From the NCBI GenBank assembly GCA_014529385.2, contig CM043962.1, forward strand, positions 46,669,098 through 46,733,097: a stretch of DNA of 64,000 bases, in the 5' to 3' direction. The stretch's first letter is position 1. Each line of letters begins with the position of its first letter. A model generated the notes under the pieces. It had not been told where the DNA came from and ran no database searches. It saw only the letters and a list, made by a program, of their open reading frames with translations. Positions 33,259 through 42,514 of this stretch are shown here, piece after piece. Source of the stretch: Adiantum capillus-veneris. Taxonomy: Eukaryota; Streptophyta; Polypodiopsida; Polypodiales; Pteridaceae. A program made the position numbers and the translations under genes.

Positions 33259-34017
33259 CTAGCCCACCATTGACGAGCTGATTTTTGGAAGTTGCATAGC
33301 TACATGGCGTAGCTTGGAGGACTCTGTGAAGCCCTCGTCCCCAAAGGCCGCATCAAATTGCTGGATGAAGGCCAACACTTTGTCGGTAGCACCAAAGGTG
33401 CCATCGTAGGTGAGAAAAGAGATACTCTTTCCTCCCTCCTTGAACTTCTTTAGCTTTTGTGACCTTCGCCATGCAGGAAATGATTTGCGATGTCCTCCCC
33501 TCTTGTATTCTCTAGGAGAATAGCCATAACTTTCATCGGAAGAGGAGGAAGGTGAAGAAGAAGGAGAAGAGGGTGACCTCTTCCTAGCCCTTTTCTTCCT
33601 TTGTTTCCTCTCTTGCCTTTCAGAGTGATGAGGAGAAGGACTATAGGTTGCTCTTTTCCTCTTGGGAGGAGTAGGCGATCGTCTAGACCGCCGTCTTCGT
33701 GGAGCCACCTCTTCAGAAGAACTTAGACTTTCATTGCTTTCTTTCTCTTTGGATTCCTCCTCTCGAATGGGAGAGAGTCTTCTTTTGGGGGTCTCTTCTA
33801 GAGGCCTCCTAAGCTCTCTCTCCTCTGGGAGAGGAAGGGAAATTCCATAAGCACGAAGTTGTTGAGTAACTTCGGCTTGCAAAGCAGGGTTGCCCATAGC
33901 TTGCTGCAACCTAGCGACGAGATAATTCACAAACATGGGAGCATCATCATTAGCACCTTCATGTGCAAAATCAAAGCTATCAATGTTCATTCTACTCTCT
34001 TGATTATTGTCAGCCAT
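33259..34017 (-). pseudogene. gag: Gypsy-C gag N-terminus with an SR-like domain
   Basis: The ATG is at 34017-34015 on the minus strand. Residues 1-85 are a helical domain (APMFVNYLVARLQQAMGNPA, TQQLRAYGISLPLPEEREL). Residues 85-160 are Arg/Ser/Pro-rich (RRRRSRRSPTPPKRKR; RKRSPSSPSSSPSSSSDES), resembling SR splicing proteins. Residues 170-250 begin the retrotransposon gag domain (SISFLTYDGTFGATDKVLAFIQQFDAAFG). The start of the same gag lies in opposite orientation at 25703. Confidence 0.88.
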
Positions 34018-34418
34018 GTTAACAAAATTTATGTTTATACTTAGTGTATGCTTTGGCAGTTCAAAACCTTAGTTGCCACTCCTCTTAGCCTTTGAAAATC
34101 GGCTCTTAAGTATCTACAGCCACGGCTCAAAGTGGTTAATTATAGAGAGTAGAGGAGTAGGTCTAACATAGCAGAGTTGCCAAGGGCTAGCTCCTTTCGG
34201 ACTTCTTATGGCTCAATAATGGTAAAGCTGTAGGCAAGTCTAAAAAGACTCCATTATTAAGTCTAAAGCTCCCGAGGTGTGCACCATCCCCCACATAGTG
34301 GGCTTAACAAAACCGATATTAGATCCCAGTTCCACTTACTCTATTATAATTAACAACATCAACCATTTATAGGCTACTTAAGGACCTCTCTTCTTAAGCA
34401 AGAAAAGAGAAACCAAAT

Positions 34419-34431
34419 GCTCTGATACCAA
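34419..34431 (-). other. Gypsy-C PBS, Met-tRNA type
   Basis: The plus strand GCTCTGATACCAA abuts the LTR start TGTAATGG at 34432. Confidence 0.9.
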
Positions 34432-35454
34432 TGTAATGGAATTTTCCTATTCAATTTGAGAGTAGCGGAATTTAATGAGAGTACTTTCAAGAAATGATTT
34501 TGTGAGCATAGCGGGTAGACATAATTGAAGATAGCAACATAATTATAGAAATTAGTTAACTTGGCATGGACAATACTTTTGCAAGAGAGAGAATTTAGAG
34601 AACATGACAACAGTTGAGGACCGGATTTAGGTGGAGCCGGTCCCCCCTCCAATAGGCATTTGTATCTTGATTTCTCCCATAAAGAGAGACTTGTTACAAT
34701 ACATTCTTTGTGTTCCTTGTGACCTAGGTGAAGCAATGAAGATGGAAAGCTTCATGCATCACCATCATAGCATAACCTAAACTTGAAGAAATCTTTAACT
34801 ATACCAAGCCTCAGTCCTAAGACCTCAAACACCTTCGAAGGTGGAGAGAGCTAGCAGGGAATGAGGGTAGGGAAGAGGAAGAAGAAACATTTCATACGAG
34901 AAAGAGCTAGTTCCTCACTTATCATAACTCTTGTGCTAGCATACATAATAGCATAGTAATGAAGAAGAAATAGATGGCAAGCTCAAGCATTGAAGCATGG
35001 CTCTTGGATGGATTTGCACTCCATAGCCAAGAGTGTTGGTGTAGGCTCTCAACCTCTACTTGCTTCGAGAAGGAGAGGGAGCTCTTGCAGTTTGCATAGT
35101 ACACAATGAGAGTGTTTGTGAGTGTGTGTGGGTGAGTATACCCCCTAAGCACCCCCCTAGCTTGCTTGGGTCGACCCCCCCTTGTAGCTCATGCTTGAAG
35201 CTCATTGGACCCCTCCAGGCCTAGCCAATCACAAGCAGGAGCCATTACAAGCAACATGGGTAGCCTTGGGACAAGTGTCCCCCTTTCCCCTTTGAGAGAG
35301 AGGACTTGATAAATGCAAAATCAATTAATTAAATATCCTAAATTATCATTGGACCCCTTGGGTGGCCAACCAATAGGCTTCAGGCACACCATGAGGGCAA
35401 CATGGGAAGGAACTTGACAAGTGTCCTTGCTGCCTCTTCAAGCTGGGGCTTCCC

Positions 35455-35527
<73 letters not shown>

Positions 35528-36133
35528 CTCTCTCATCCCCCCCCCCCCCCCCCCCCCCCCCTTGTAGGCTTGCCCCCCTCCTTGTAGGGATATTTTTGAC
35601 TTTGGATGAGCAAGCCCCTTAGTCATCAAGCATGACTAAGCACTTGAAGTAGGGGGTGTTCCCACAAGCATCTCAGGCAAGCTTCTCAAGGCACCTCAAG
35701 CACCTTAATCATGCACCAAGTCAAGCACCTCAAGCATGGAGCCAGTCAAGCACCTCAAGCATCTTAATCAAGCACCTCAAGCATGACACGCACCTCAAGC
35801 AGGACAAGCACCTCAAGCACGACAAGCACCTCGAGCTTGGGCCGGGTTCCCACCTCAAGCTCAGCCCTAGCTTACCTAAGGTCAAAGGACTTTTACACAC
35901 ATTATTGGAGGTCTTCAATGAAGCTAACCCTAAGGTCTTATGCTCCATTGGTTAGCCTTGCTCTTGATAGACCATCTCCCATTTGGGCCCCTTTACTATT
36001 GGCCCCGTGTTGAGATAGATCTATAAGCACATATCTATATCTTAACACTTGTTCCCATTTATTCTCCCACATTAAGTGATCAATTTAATATGAGAAAATC
36101 ATTTGGGTTGGTTAGATATTAGATTTTATGACA
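34432..36133 (-). repeat. Gypsy-C 5' LTR, 1702 bp (minus strand)
   Basis: The plus strand runs from TGTAATGGAATTTTCC to ATTTTATGACA. It is the reverse complement of the solo LTR 58050-59707 along most of its length. It contains the hairpin GGACCGG...GCCGGTCC near 34620, a 71-bp GT tract, a 35-base C run, and CAAGCACCT-type repeats (35690-35840). Confidence 0.92.
35456..35571 (+). repeat. (GT)35 microsatellite followed by a 35-base poly-C run
   Basis: GT repeats fill 35456-35526; after TCTCTCTCAT, C runs unbroken from 35537 to 35571. The solo LTR at 58050 has only about 12 Gs and a few CA units at the same place. Sequencing of such a homopolymer may be inexact. Confidence 0.9.
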
Positions 36134-36591
36134 ACAACAAATGCAGCCATTGTTCAGTCTTCTGTGAAAGGAGACTGTGATGTTGATGTTGATGCAGAAA
36201 GGGTTTTTAGCGTAGAGTGCACTTACAATCCTGCTGTCCATGATACATGCATGTCAGTTGCTGCAGATTCACATGTGTGGTATTTTGACAATGGGGCTAC
36301 AAAGCACATACCTCACATCCTGAATTGTTCACCTCTCTCGAGTATGTCCCTCATGGGAATTCAGTCACTTGTGCCAACAATGCCTCTTATCCGGTTTAGA
36401 GAGTTGTAAAGATTGTTCTTACTGCTACAAATGGCAGTTCTTTCACACTTGTTGATGCACTTTATGTACGTGGGATCAAGAAGAATCTCTTGTCTGTATC
36501 TGTAGTTGCTAGACTTGGACTTGTAGTCAAATTTGTGGATCACAGATGTAGAGGTCATGATCTCAGTTTTGGTGATGAAATTGTTGCATCT
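36134..36591 (+). pseudogene. pol: Copia-C protease region
   Basis: The frame 36128-36409 includes WYFDNGATKHI near 36278, a copia protease site in which Ser of DSG is Asn. Downstream, in another frame, LVKFVDHRCRGHD-type pre-integrase sequence follows. A frameshift lies between, near 36390. Confidence 0.8.
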
Positions 36592-36878
36592 GGGCTTTTG
36601 TGCCGTGGGCTGTATAAGCTCACTTTGTATGATAAGTGTGGACAAAATTTTGCAAATGCAGTTGCAGATGCAAGGGCTATTTCAGATGAAAAACTTTGGC
36701 ATGCACGTTTTGGGCATCTGAACTTTGCCATGCGTGGGCTTTTGTGCTGCGGGCTGTATAGTCTCAGTTTATATGACAAGTGTGGACAAATTTTGCAAAT
36801 GCAGTTGCAGATTCAAGGGCTATTTCAAATGCAAAACTTTGGCATGCACATTTTGGTCATCTGAACTTTGCCATGCGT
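36592..36878 (+). repeat. 144-bp tandem duplication in Copia-C (pre-integrase)
   Basis: Copies 36592-36735 and 36736-36878 both run from GGGCTTTTGTGC to TTTGCCATGCGT with about a dozen differences, including a one-base loss in the second. The duplicated part codes for the HHCC pre-integrase finger (LWHARFGHLNFAMR). Confidence 0.9.
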
Positions 36879-37041
36879 TTGCAGAAATCTGATATGGTTG
36901 CTTCTTTGCCGCCTCTTGAAGCACCTGTCAAACATGTGTCTGAAGGCTATATTTTGGGTAAAATGCAACATTCTAAGTTTCCAAAGGATAGTTCAGTTAG
37001 GACCACATGCAGGTTGCAACTTGTGCATAGTGACGTTTGTG

Positions 37042-37301
37042 GGCCCATGCAAACTCCGTCCTTGGGCAATTACCTTTACTTCGTGACTTTCATTGATGAT
37101 TACTCCAGGCATGCATGGGTATTTCCGCTTAAAGCGAAGTGTGAAGTTTTTATGTGCTTCAAACAATTTCTGGCCCATGCAAACTCCGTCCTTGGGCAAT
37201 TACCTTTACTTCGTGACTTTCATTGATGATTACTCCAGGCATGCATGGGTATTTCCGCTTAAAGCGAAGTCTGAAGTTTTTATGTGCTTCAAACAATTTC
37301 T
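37042..37301 (+). repeat. 130-bp near-perfect tandem duplication in Copia-C integrase
   Basis: 37042-37171 and 37172-37301 differ only around the GTGTGAAG/TCTGAAG site. Being 130 bp long it shifts the frame. High identity points to a recent event. Confidence 0.95.
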
Positions 37302-37587
37302 GGTTATGGCTGAAAATGTCTCGAAATGTACTACGGGCAGCCCTCCGTTCCAATTGAGGGGGGATTTGTCTCATGAATTCAATGCATTTTTGGCTAGTCG
37401 TGGGATAAAACACCAATGTACAGTGCCTTATACGCCTCAGCAAAATGGTGTTGCTGAGAGAAAAAACAAGTCACTTACAAAAATGGTACGATGTATGGTC
37501 AAAAGTCAATCCTTGCCGCATTCCTTTTGGCTTGAGGCTATCATGTGTGCCACTTATGTACTAAACAGGTGTCTTACGAAAGCTTTG

Positions 37588-37633
37588 CAGTCTATTACTC
37601 CATATGAAGCCAGTCTATTACTCCATATGAAGC
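37588..37633 (+). repeat. 23-bp tandem duplication in Copia-C integrase
   Basis: CAGTCTATTACTCCATATG plus AAGC occurs twice in a row. Together with the 130-bp event it adds 153 bp, a multiple of three. Confidence 0.95.
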
Positions 37634-38217
37634 AAGTCATGATAGAAAGCCTTCTAGTGAGCACACGCGGTGTTTTTGGCTATTTGGCATACGCTTTGGT
37701 GCCACAAACACAGCAAAGAAAATTGGATGATAAGGCTATCATATGTATTTTTGTTGGTTATAGTGCTGAAAGCAAAGGTTACAAGTTGTATCATCCGCAA
37801 ACAAAGCATATTCTGGTTTCACGAGATGTAGTGTTTGTGGAAGATTCTGTTCAGTCCTTGCTGTCATGTACTAGAGACAGTAATGTAAGCTCACAGGACA
37901 TTTATGACACTTTGCTGCCTCTTTTGAGTGGTGGAAATACGAATGTAAATTCCAATGAGGCAAATGTGCAGCCTATGGGGGTTTCAGAAAATGTTACAGA
38001 TCAGTCTATTACTGATGCAGATGTACATGATGTACTTGATGAGGAAAGGGCAGAAAATGAGCAGGCTAGAGGTATGCCAAAATGGCTGGTGCATACATTG
38101 CATGATAGTAAATTGGTTGCACCTTTGTCTAGTCATACTCGTTCAGGCTCTCGCCATGCATCTTATACATCAGATTATTATGCTTTGGCTGTGTCCAGCC
38201 TACATGATGTTGAATAG

Positions 38218-39332
38218 CCTCAGTCTTTTGATGAAGCACAAAATTTAAAAAATTGGATGGCTGCCATGCAATCAGAATATGATGCACTTATAGAAAATGA
38301 CACATGGAATTTATGTGATTTGCCTCCTAGCAAGAAGTCCATTGGTACTTTAAAGTGGGTTTACAAGTTTAAATGAATGCTACTTTCAAGATGAAAGATT
38401 TAGGACTGTTGCATCATTACTTGGGTATATAGTTTAAGCAGTGTGATGGTGGTATTGCCTTGTGTCAAAAAAGTTACATAGAGACATTGCTATGTAAGTT
38501 TGGACTTGAGGATTGCAAACCTATTGCCACTCCTATGGAAACAAGTTTGAGGTTGAGTCAACATGATGCTGGCGATCCTACTGATGTCACTCTTTACCAA
38601 ACTACGGTTGGCTGCCTCATTTATGTATGCAACACGAGGCCAAATATTCAGTTTGCAGTCTCACAGGTTAGCAGATTTATGCATAGGCTAGGGTCTAAGA
38701 ATTGGCAGGCTGTCAAGAGGATTTTTTGCTACCTTAGTGGCACTTTACATCTTGGCTTATTTTATCCCAAGGGGGGATCATTGCTAATAGACTTACATGC
38801 TTTTTCGGACTCAGATTGGGTTGGTTGTTTTGACATGCGAGTGTCCACAAGTGGTGTTTGTTTCATGCTTGGAAATTCATGTATATAATGGTTGAGCAAG
38901 AAGCAACCTACTGTGGCCACTTCGAGTTGTCAGGCTGAGTACAGGGCAGTCTTCACAGCTACGGTTGAGTGTGTATGGCTCAGACGCCTTATGGCTGATT
39001 TGGGTGTAGGATAAGACACTGCCAACACTATATACACTGACACAGTCAGAGTGCATTGGTAGTTGCGAGGAACCCAGTTTTTCATGCTCGCACAAAGCAC
39101 ATTGAGGTGCATTACCACTATGTCAGGGAGAGGCTCTCAGCAGGAGAGATCAGCTTGGCTTATGTGCCAACACAGGACAACCTTGCAGATTTTTTCACAA
39201 AGGCATTGTCTCGTGAGAAGCTTGAAGCTTTCCGTAAAGCTTTGGGCTTACTCCCCCTTTGTGGACTAATCAAGTCCTCAGGGCATGGCACTTCCCTTTA
39301 CTCATGTGCCAGCTCTCGTTCATTGCATCACT
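38218..39332 (+). pseudogene. pol: Copia-C RT remnant and RNase H
   Basis: RT starts (MAAMQSEYDALIENDTWNL, SKKSIGTLKWVYKFK) up to 38373, then jumps directly to MKDLGLLHHYLGI at about 38390, so roughly 600 bp including the YVDD box are deleted. It continues with CKPIATPMETSLRLSQ, LIYVCNTRPNIQFAVSQVSRFM, RNase H FSDSDWVGCFDMRVSTSG, SSCQAEYRAV and RTKHIEVHYHYVRERL, ending NLADFFTKALSREKL. Stops at 38430, 38886 and 39012 and a frameshift near 39055 add to the damage. Confidence 0.88.
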
Positions 39333-39344
39333 CCAGGGGGGATT

Positions 39345-39405
39345 TGTTACCATATACATGTGGTAGTGATGTGTGTGAACACACTAGGATCAACGGGGCA
39401 TTTTT
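39345..39405 (+). repeat. Copia-C 3' LTR, left part
   Basis: It starts TGTTACCATATACATG after the purine tract CCAGGGGGGATT and is interrupted at a TTTTT target site by the gag-only element. Confidence 0.8.
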
Positions 39406-39415
39406 TGTGGGGGAT

Positions 39416-39495
<80 letters not shown>

Positions 39496-39536
39496 CTCAA
39501 GGAGGTTTGTCCGTGTGCAGACATTGCTTACACAGT

Positions 39537-39578
<42 letters not shown>

Positions 39579-39805
39579 GTGATTTTGACTCAAAAGGTAT
39601 TATAACAAAGTACACACCATAGCATAAAAATATGTACATAGAGGGCTTTATTTATAAGCCTGGAGTAGATATTCCCGGTTGAAGCTCTTCCCTTTCTACT
39701 TAGCTTACACATAGTCATACAACACATAGGCCAAATGCCAAACACTAAGCTATACAAGTGTAGAGGTGTTTCCCATGGTTATAGAAGGACATGCCTATCC
39801 CAACA
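39406..39805 (-). repeat. 3' LTR of the gag-only element, 400 bp
   Basis: The plus strand runs TGTGGGGGATGG...CCTATCCCAACA. It carries (GT)37 at 39417-39490 and (GA)n at 39538-39571; the length difference from the other LTR is mostly these repeats. Confidence 0.92.
39417..39571 (+). repeat. Compound GT and GA microsatellites in the LTR
   Basis: About 37 GT units (39417-39490), then after a 47-bp spacer a GA tract to 39571. The 5' LTR has short GT (about 42003-42030) and GA (42076-42103) tracts. Confidence 0.93.
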
Positions 39806-39949
39806 ATCCTCCCCTTAGGCATGGACTATATTGAATGAAGTTGGATCGAGACCTAGAGCCACACAAGCTAATAGTCGCACAAACCGAGGTAGTCACACAG
39901 ACTGAGTGGTCTCATCATATGGTGTCACACAGACTAAGAAATCCTCCCC

Positions 39950-40882
39950 TTAAAGACAGAGGGTGGAAGACCATTTACAGTACATCAGTATACTCGCAAA
40001 AGTAGTTGGGGATAGTACACACATGGAGACAATTCTCTTCCTCTTTAGTTGAATCTCCATCCTCTTCCTCTGCAAGATTGGCTCTAGCTTTGTCTTTGTT
40101 GTTGCTTCCTTGGCATTTTGATGGTGGATGACCTTTGATGCCCAATTGCTACAATACTTGTTCTTGTAGCAATCCTTGGAGAAATGTCTAGGCTTGAAAC
40201 ACTCATAACACTTCTTGTTATTTAATATAAGTGATGATGATGATGCCCCAGATGATGATGATGACGATGATGTAAAATAAGCTCCTCCCCCTGATTCAAA
40301 TTTTTTCTTATTTTTCTTTTCTTCTTCATGGATTGCCCTTGTAACATATTGTAGAGAAGGTATGGGTTCCTTTTGCTCTAAGACTGTGACTATGTTGTCA
40401 AAACTTTCAGGTAGAGCACTCAAGAGCACAACGACTTGATCTTCTTTCGGGACTTGGCATTGAATGTAAGTGAGCTGCGTGATTATGCTCATTAGTCTGT
40501 TGATGAGGCTTGAAACATCCTCCCCTTGAAGCATAGTAAGTTTGTAAAGATTTTTCTTTAAGCTAATCTTACTTTGCTTTTGTTTAGCACCAAAATTATG
40601 CTCCAGAATATCCCATGCTTGGATTGCAGTGGTGCAGCTATCTGTAAAGTGTACATAATTATCGTGGAGTGATGTGATAATTATGCCTATTGCTTGTTCA
40701 TCTTTAGCTTGTGCTTGTGCAATTTGGGCCCTAGTGAGAGTGCCTTCAACAGAAGTGGATGGTTCGCTTACTCTCGGTTTTACAACATACCATAATTGCT
40801 TTTTCATAAGGTATCCTCGCAACTTGGTCTTCCAGGTGTGGAAGCCTTCGCCATTAAATTTCTCAATTCCCTTTTCTCCCAT
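39950..40882 (-). CDS. gag: Gag of the gag-only element
   Basis: A single 310-codon frame. ATG at 40882-40880; residues 1-190 form a copia-type gag (IEKFNGEGFHTWKTKLRGYL, AIQAWDILEHNFGAKQKQS, LMSIITQLTYIQCQVPKED, LLSALPESFDNIVTVLEQKE). A Ser run (SSSSSSSGASSSSL) precedes the knuckle CYECFKPRHFSKDC near 40200. The tail from about 40085 looks frameshifted: another frame reads EEEDGDSTKEEENCLHVC, which suits a gag end better. It could still make particles to package its own RNA if helper enzymes are supplied (inference). Confidence 0.85.
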   Translation of the reverse strand: MGEKGIEKFNGEGFHTWKTKLRGYLMKKQLWYVVKPRVSEPSTSVEGTLTRAQIAQAQAKDEQAIGIIITSLHDNYVHFTDSCTTAIQAWDILEHNFGAKQKQSKISLKKNLYKLTMLQGEDVSSLINRLMSIITQLTYIQCQVPKEDQVVVLLSALPESFDNIVTVLEQKEPIPSLQYVTRAIHEEEKKNKKKFESGGGAYFTSSSSSSSGASSSSLILNNKKCYECFKPRHFSKDCYKNKYCSNWASKVIHHQNAKEATTKTKLEPILQRKRMEIQLKRKRIVSMCVLSPTTFASILMYCKWSSTLCL

Positions 40883-40902
40883 AGTGCCAGTAGAGGGGTC
40901 TT

Positions 40903-41978
40903 AACGCTTGACGCTTTGTCAAGGTCAGTGTCTACCTCTTTACAGTAGATGGCATGATTGCAAAATTAAAACAATGCCTTGATCGTGAAGTAACTCTTCA
41001 TAAAAGATTTGTGAAGCGCCTCTTCACCTCTTCATGTCAGGTTCACCAAGATTCCACCTTGAATTCGAGAAAAAACTTCAAAAGTTCAACCGCTAGATAG
41101 ACTTGCTTTGTCTTCAAGAGAATGCCCACCTTGTTTGGTGATAAGGGTCGTCGCACGTATGAATGACCGCTTCACAAGCTTTGCTTTAACTTCAAATAAG
41201 GACATTCGTGTGAAACTTGCCAACTTTAGCGTGAAAAGGCCGCCTTGTAGTTGAATTCTTGGTGTGAAGCTGCTGCTGATTATCAAAATGTTGAAGGGCC
41301 TCTTTGAATGTAAGAAATGTGAAACAAAATCAAGAGCAAAAGAAAATGACGAACTTCTGGGAATGTTTAAACCAAATAAATGGCAAAATACATAGAAGAC
41401 TAAGGACCTCTTTAACTCGTGATACACAAAAGCTTAAACTTCAGGGCCAAAAAAAAAAAACAAAGGAGGTGAGAAAGGCCGTTTTCAAACAATAAATGAG
41501 AAACAAAAACAAGCCAAAATGAAGAAAACGTGTTCTCTGAAATGGCAAAGAACAGAGAGGGTAGCAGGAGCCGTTCAATGATTGATGGGCTAAATTTCAT
41601 ATCTTTGTTGGATCAAAGATCGCAAGAGGGAGCGCCCTTCTATTGCAGTTGCGTCCATGGAGGCCGATCGACGAGACTCCAAAGCCAAGCCATCGAATGA
41701 GGCAATAGGCTGAAATTTTCAGCTTTGCATGATCGGAGGTTGCACAAGAGAGCACCCTAGTGTGTAGAATGCATCCGTAAAGCTTGATTGAATCAATTCA
41801 AATCAATGCTCTCGGTTTCCCCCAATTAAGGGGCTGATTTGGGATTCTTAATCGGCCTCTAATTAGTGATTAAATCACTTGAAAAATAGTAAATTAAGCT
41901 TCTATGTGATGCTAATAGGATTGCTAAGCTTGTGGTGATGCTAATAGGATTGCTAAGCTTGTGGTGATGCTAACTGGA
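40903..41978 (-). other. Leader of the gag-only element
   Basis: About 1.1 kb between PBS and gag with no gene. It includes two copies of a 28-bp direct repeat, GTGATGCTAATAGGATTGCT plus AAGCTTGT (41908-41963), right by the PBS. It may hold packaging or dimerisation signals (inference). Confidence 0.6.
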
Positions 41979-41990
41979 GCTCTGATACCA
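41979..41990 (-). other. PBS of the gag-only element, Met-tRNA type
   Basis: GCTCTGATACCA on the plus strand, two bases before the LTR edge. Confidence 0.92.
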
Positions 41991-41992
41991 GT

Positions 41993-42073
41993 TGTGGGGG
42001 ATGGTGGGTGTGTGGGTGTGTGTGTGTGTGCTCAAGGAGGTTTGTGTGTGCGTGCAGACATAGCTTACACAGT

Positions 42074-42104
<31 letters not shown>

Positions 42105-42343
42105 GGAGAGAGTTTTCGTGATTTTGATTCAAAAGGTATTATATCAAAGTACAGACCATAGCATAAAATATGTACATAGAGGGCTTTATTTATAAGCCTG
42201 GAGTAGATATCCCCGGCTGGAGCTCCTTCTTTTCTACTTCGCTTGCACATAGTCATACAACACATAGGCCAAATGCAAAACACTAAGCTATACAAGTGTA
42301 GAGGTGTTTCCCATGGTTACAGAAGGACATGCCTATCCCAACA
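41993..42343 (-). repeat. 5' LTR of the gag-only element, 351 bp
   Basis: Matches 39406-39805 apart from microsatellite length and scattered point changes; TG...CA ends. Confidence 0.92.
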
Positions 42344-42348
42344 TTTTT

Positions 42349-42514
42349 TCCCTCTTTAGGAGGTTTTTTCCCCCGTTTATCGTATATACGTCCATCACTC
42401 TACAGCTATCTATCTTTCCATTGCACACTAAGTAACACACTCTCTATTGTGTACCTTGATCTTCCTTCCTCTTCTCCAAGCTGTGTGCATTTCTGTGCAA
42501 CCCTAATTCCAACA
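42349..42514 (+). repeat. Copia-C 3' LTR, right part
   Basis: It continues from the TTTTT target site and ends CAACCCTAATTCCAACA. The same end, reversed, is at 21750. With 39345-39405 it makes an LTR of about 227 bp. Confidence 0.75.

Larger units (their letters stand above)
31350..36133 (-). mobile_element. Gypsy-C: minus-strand Ty3/gypsy element, 3' half replaced by Copia-B
   Basis: From right to left on the minus strand: 5' LTR (34432-36133), PBS (34419-34431), gag (34017-33205), CCHC knuckle and protease (within 33203-31914), and RT, cut at 31350 by the end of Copia-B. RNase H, integrase and 3' LTR are missing from the window. Gag has one frameshift and pol one nonsense codon. The 34018-34418 leader has no gene. 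The LTR family has three further members here (11599, 23705 and 58050). Confidence 0.9.
36879..38217 (+). pseudogene. pol: Copia-C integrase
   Basis: Integrase start LQLVHSDVCGPMQTPSLGNY near 37015, duplicated by a 130-bp repeat; PQQNGVAERKNKSL near 37435 carries the catalytic Glu. The second catalytic Asp region reads LRGDLSHEF, with the usual TDNGGEF lost. The C-terminal segment IFVGYSAESKGYKLYHPQTK is present. It ends at TAG 38215-38217. Frameshifts follow from the duplications. Confidence 0.85.
36134..39344 (+). mobile_element. Copia-C: 5'-truncated, internally deleted Ty1/copia element
   Basis: It starts inside the gag/protease junction right after the Gypsy-C LTR, which probably inserted into it. 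It keeps protease, integrase, C-terminal RT, RNase H, polypurine tract (39333-39344) and a 3' LTR split by a gag-only element (39345-39405 and 42349-42514). It has three internal tandem duplications (144, 130 and 23 bp) and lacks the RT catalytic core, so it is dead. Confidence 0.88.
39406..42343 (-). mobile_element. Gag-only non-autonomous LTR element (TR-GAG type)
   Basis: Two LTRs (39406-39805 and 41993-42343), PBS complement at 41979-41990, polypurine tract complement at 39806-39815 and a perfect TTTTT duplication (39401-39405, 42344-42348) define a 2.9-kb minus-strand element. Its only coding sequence is a gag; there is no protease, integrase, RT or RNase H. This is the layout known as TR-GAG (terminal-repeat elements with a GAG domain). 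It would need pol from a helper. It sits inside the Copia-C 3' LTR. Confidence 0.9.

Noticed and set aside
35656-36013. Frames with repeated HLKHDKHLK / SSTTSTSSL as a repeat protein
   Set aside because: They are translations of AAGCACCTCAAG-type repeats inside the Gypsy-C LTR and recur in the solo LTR at 58170-58497.
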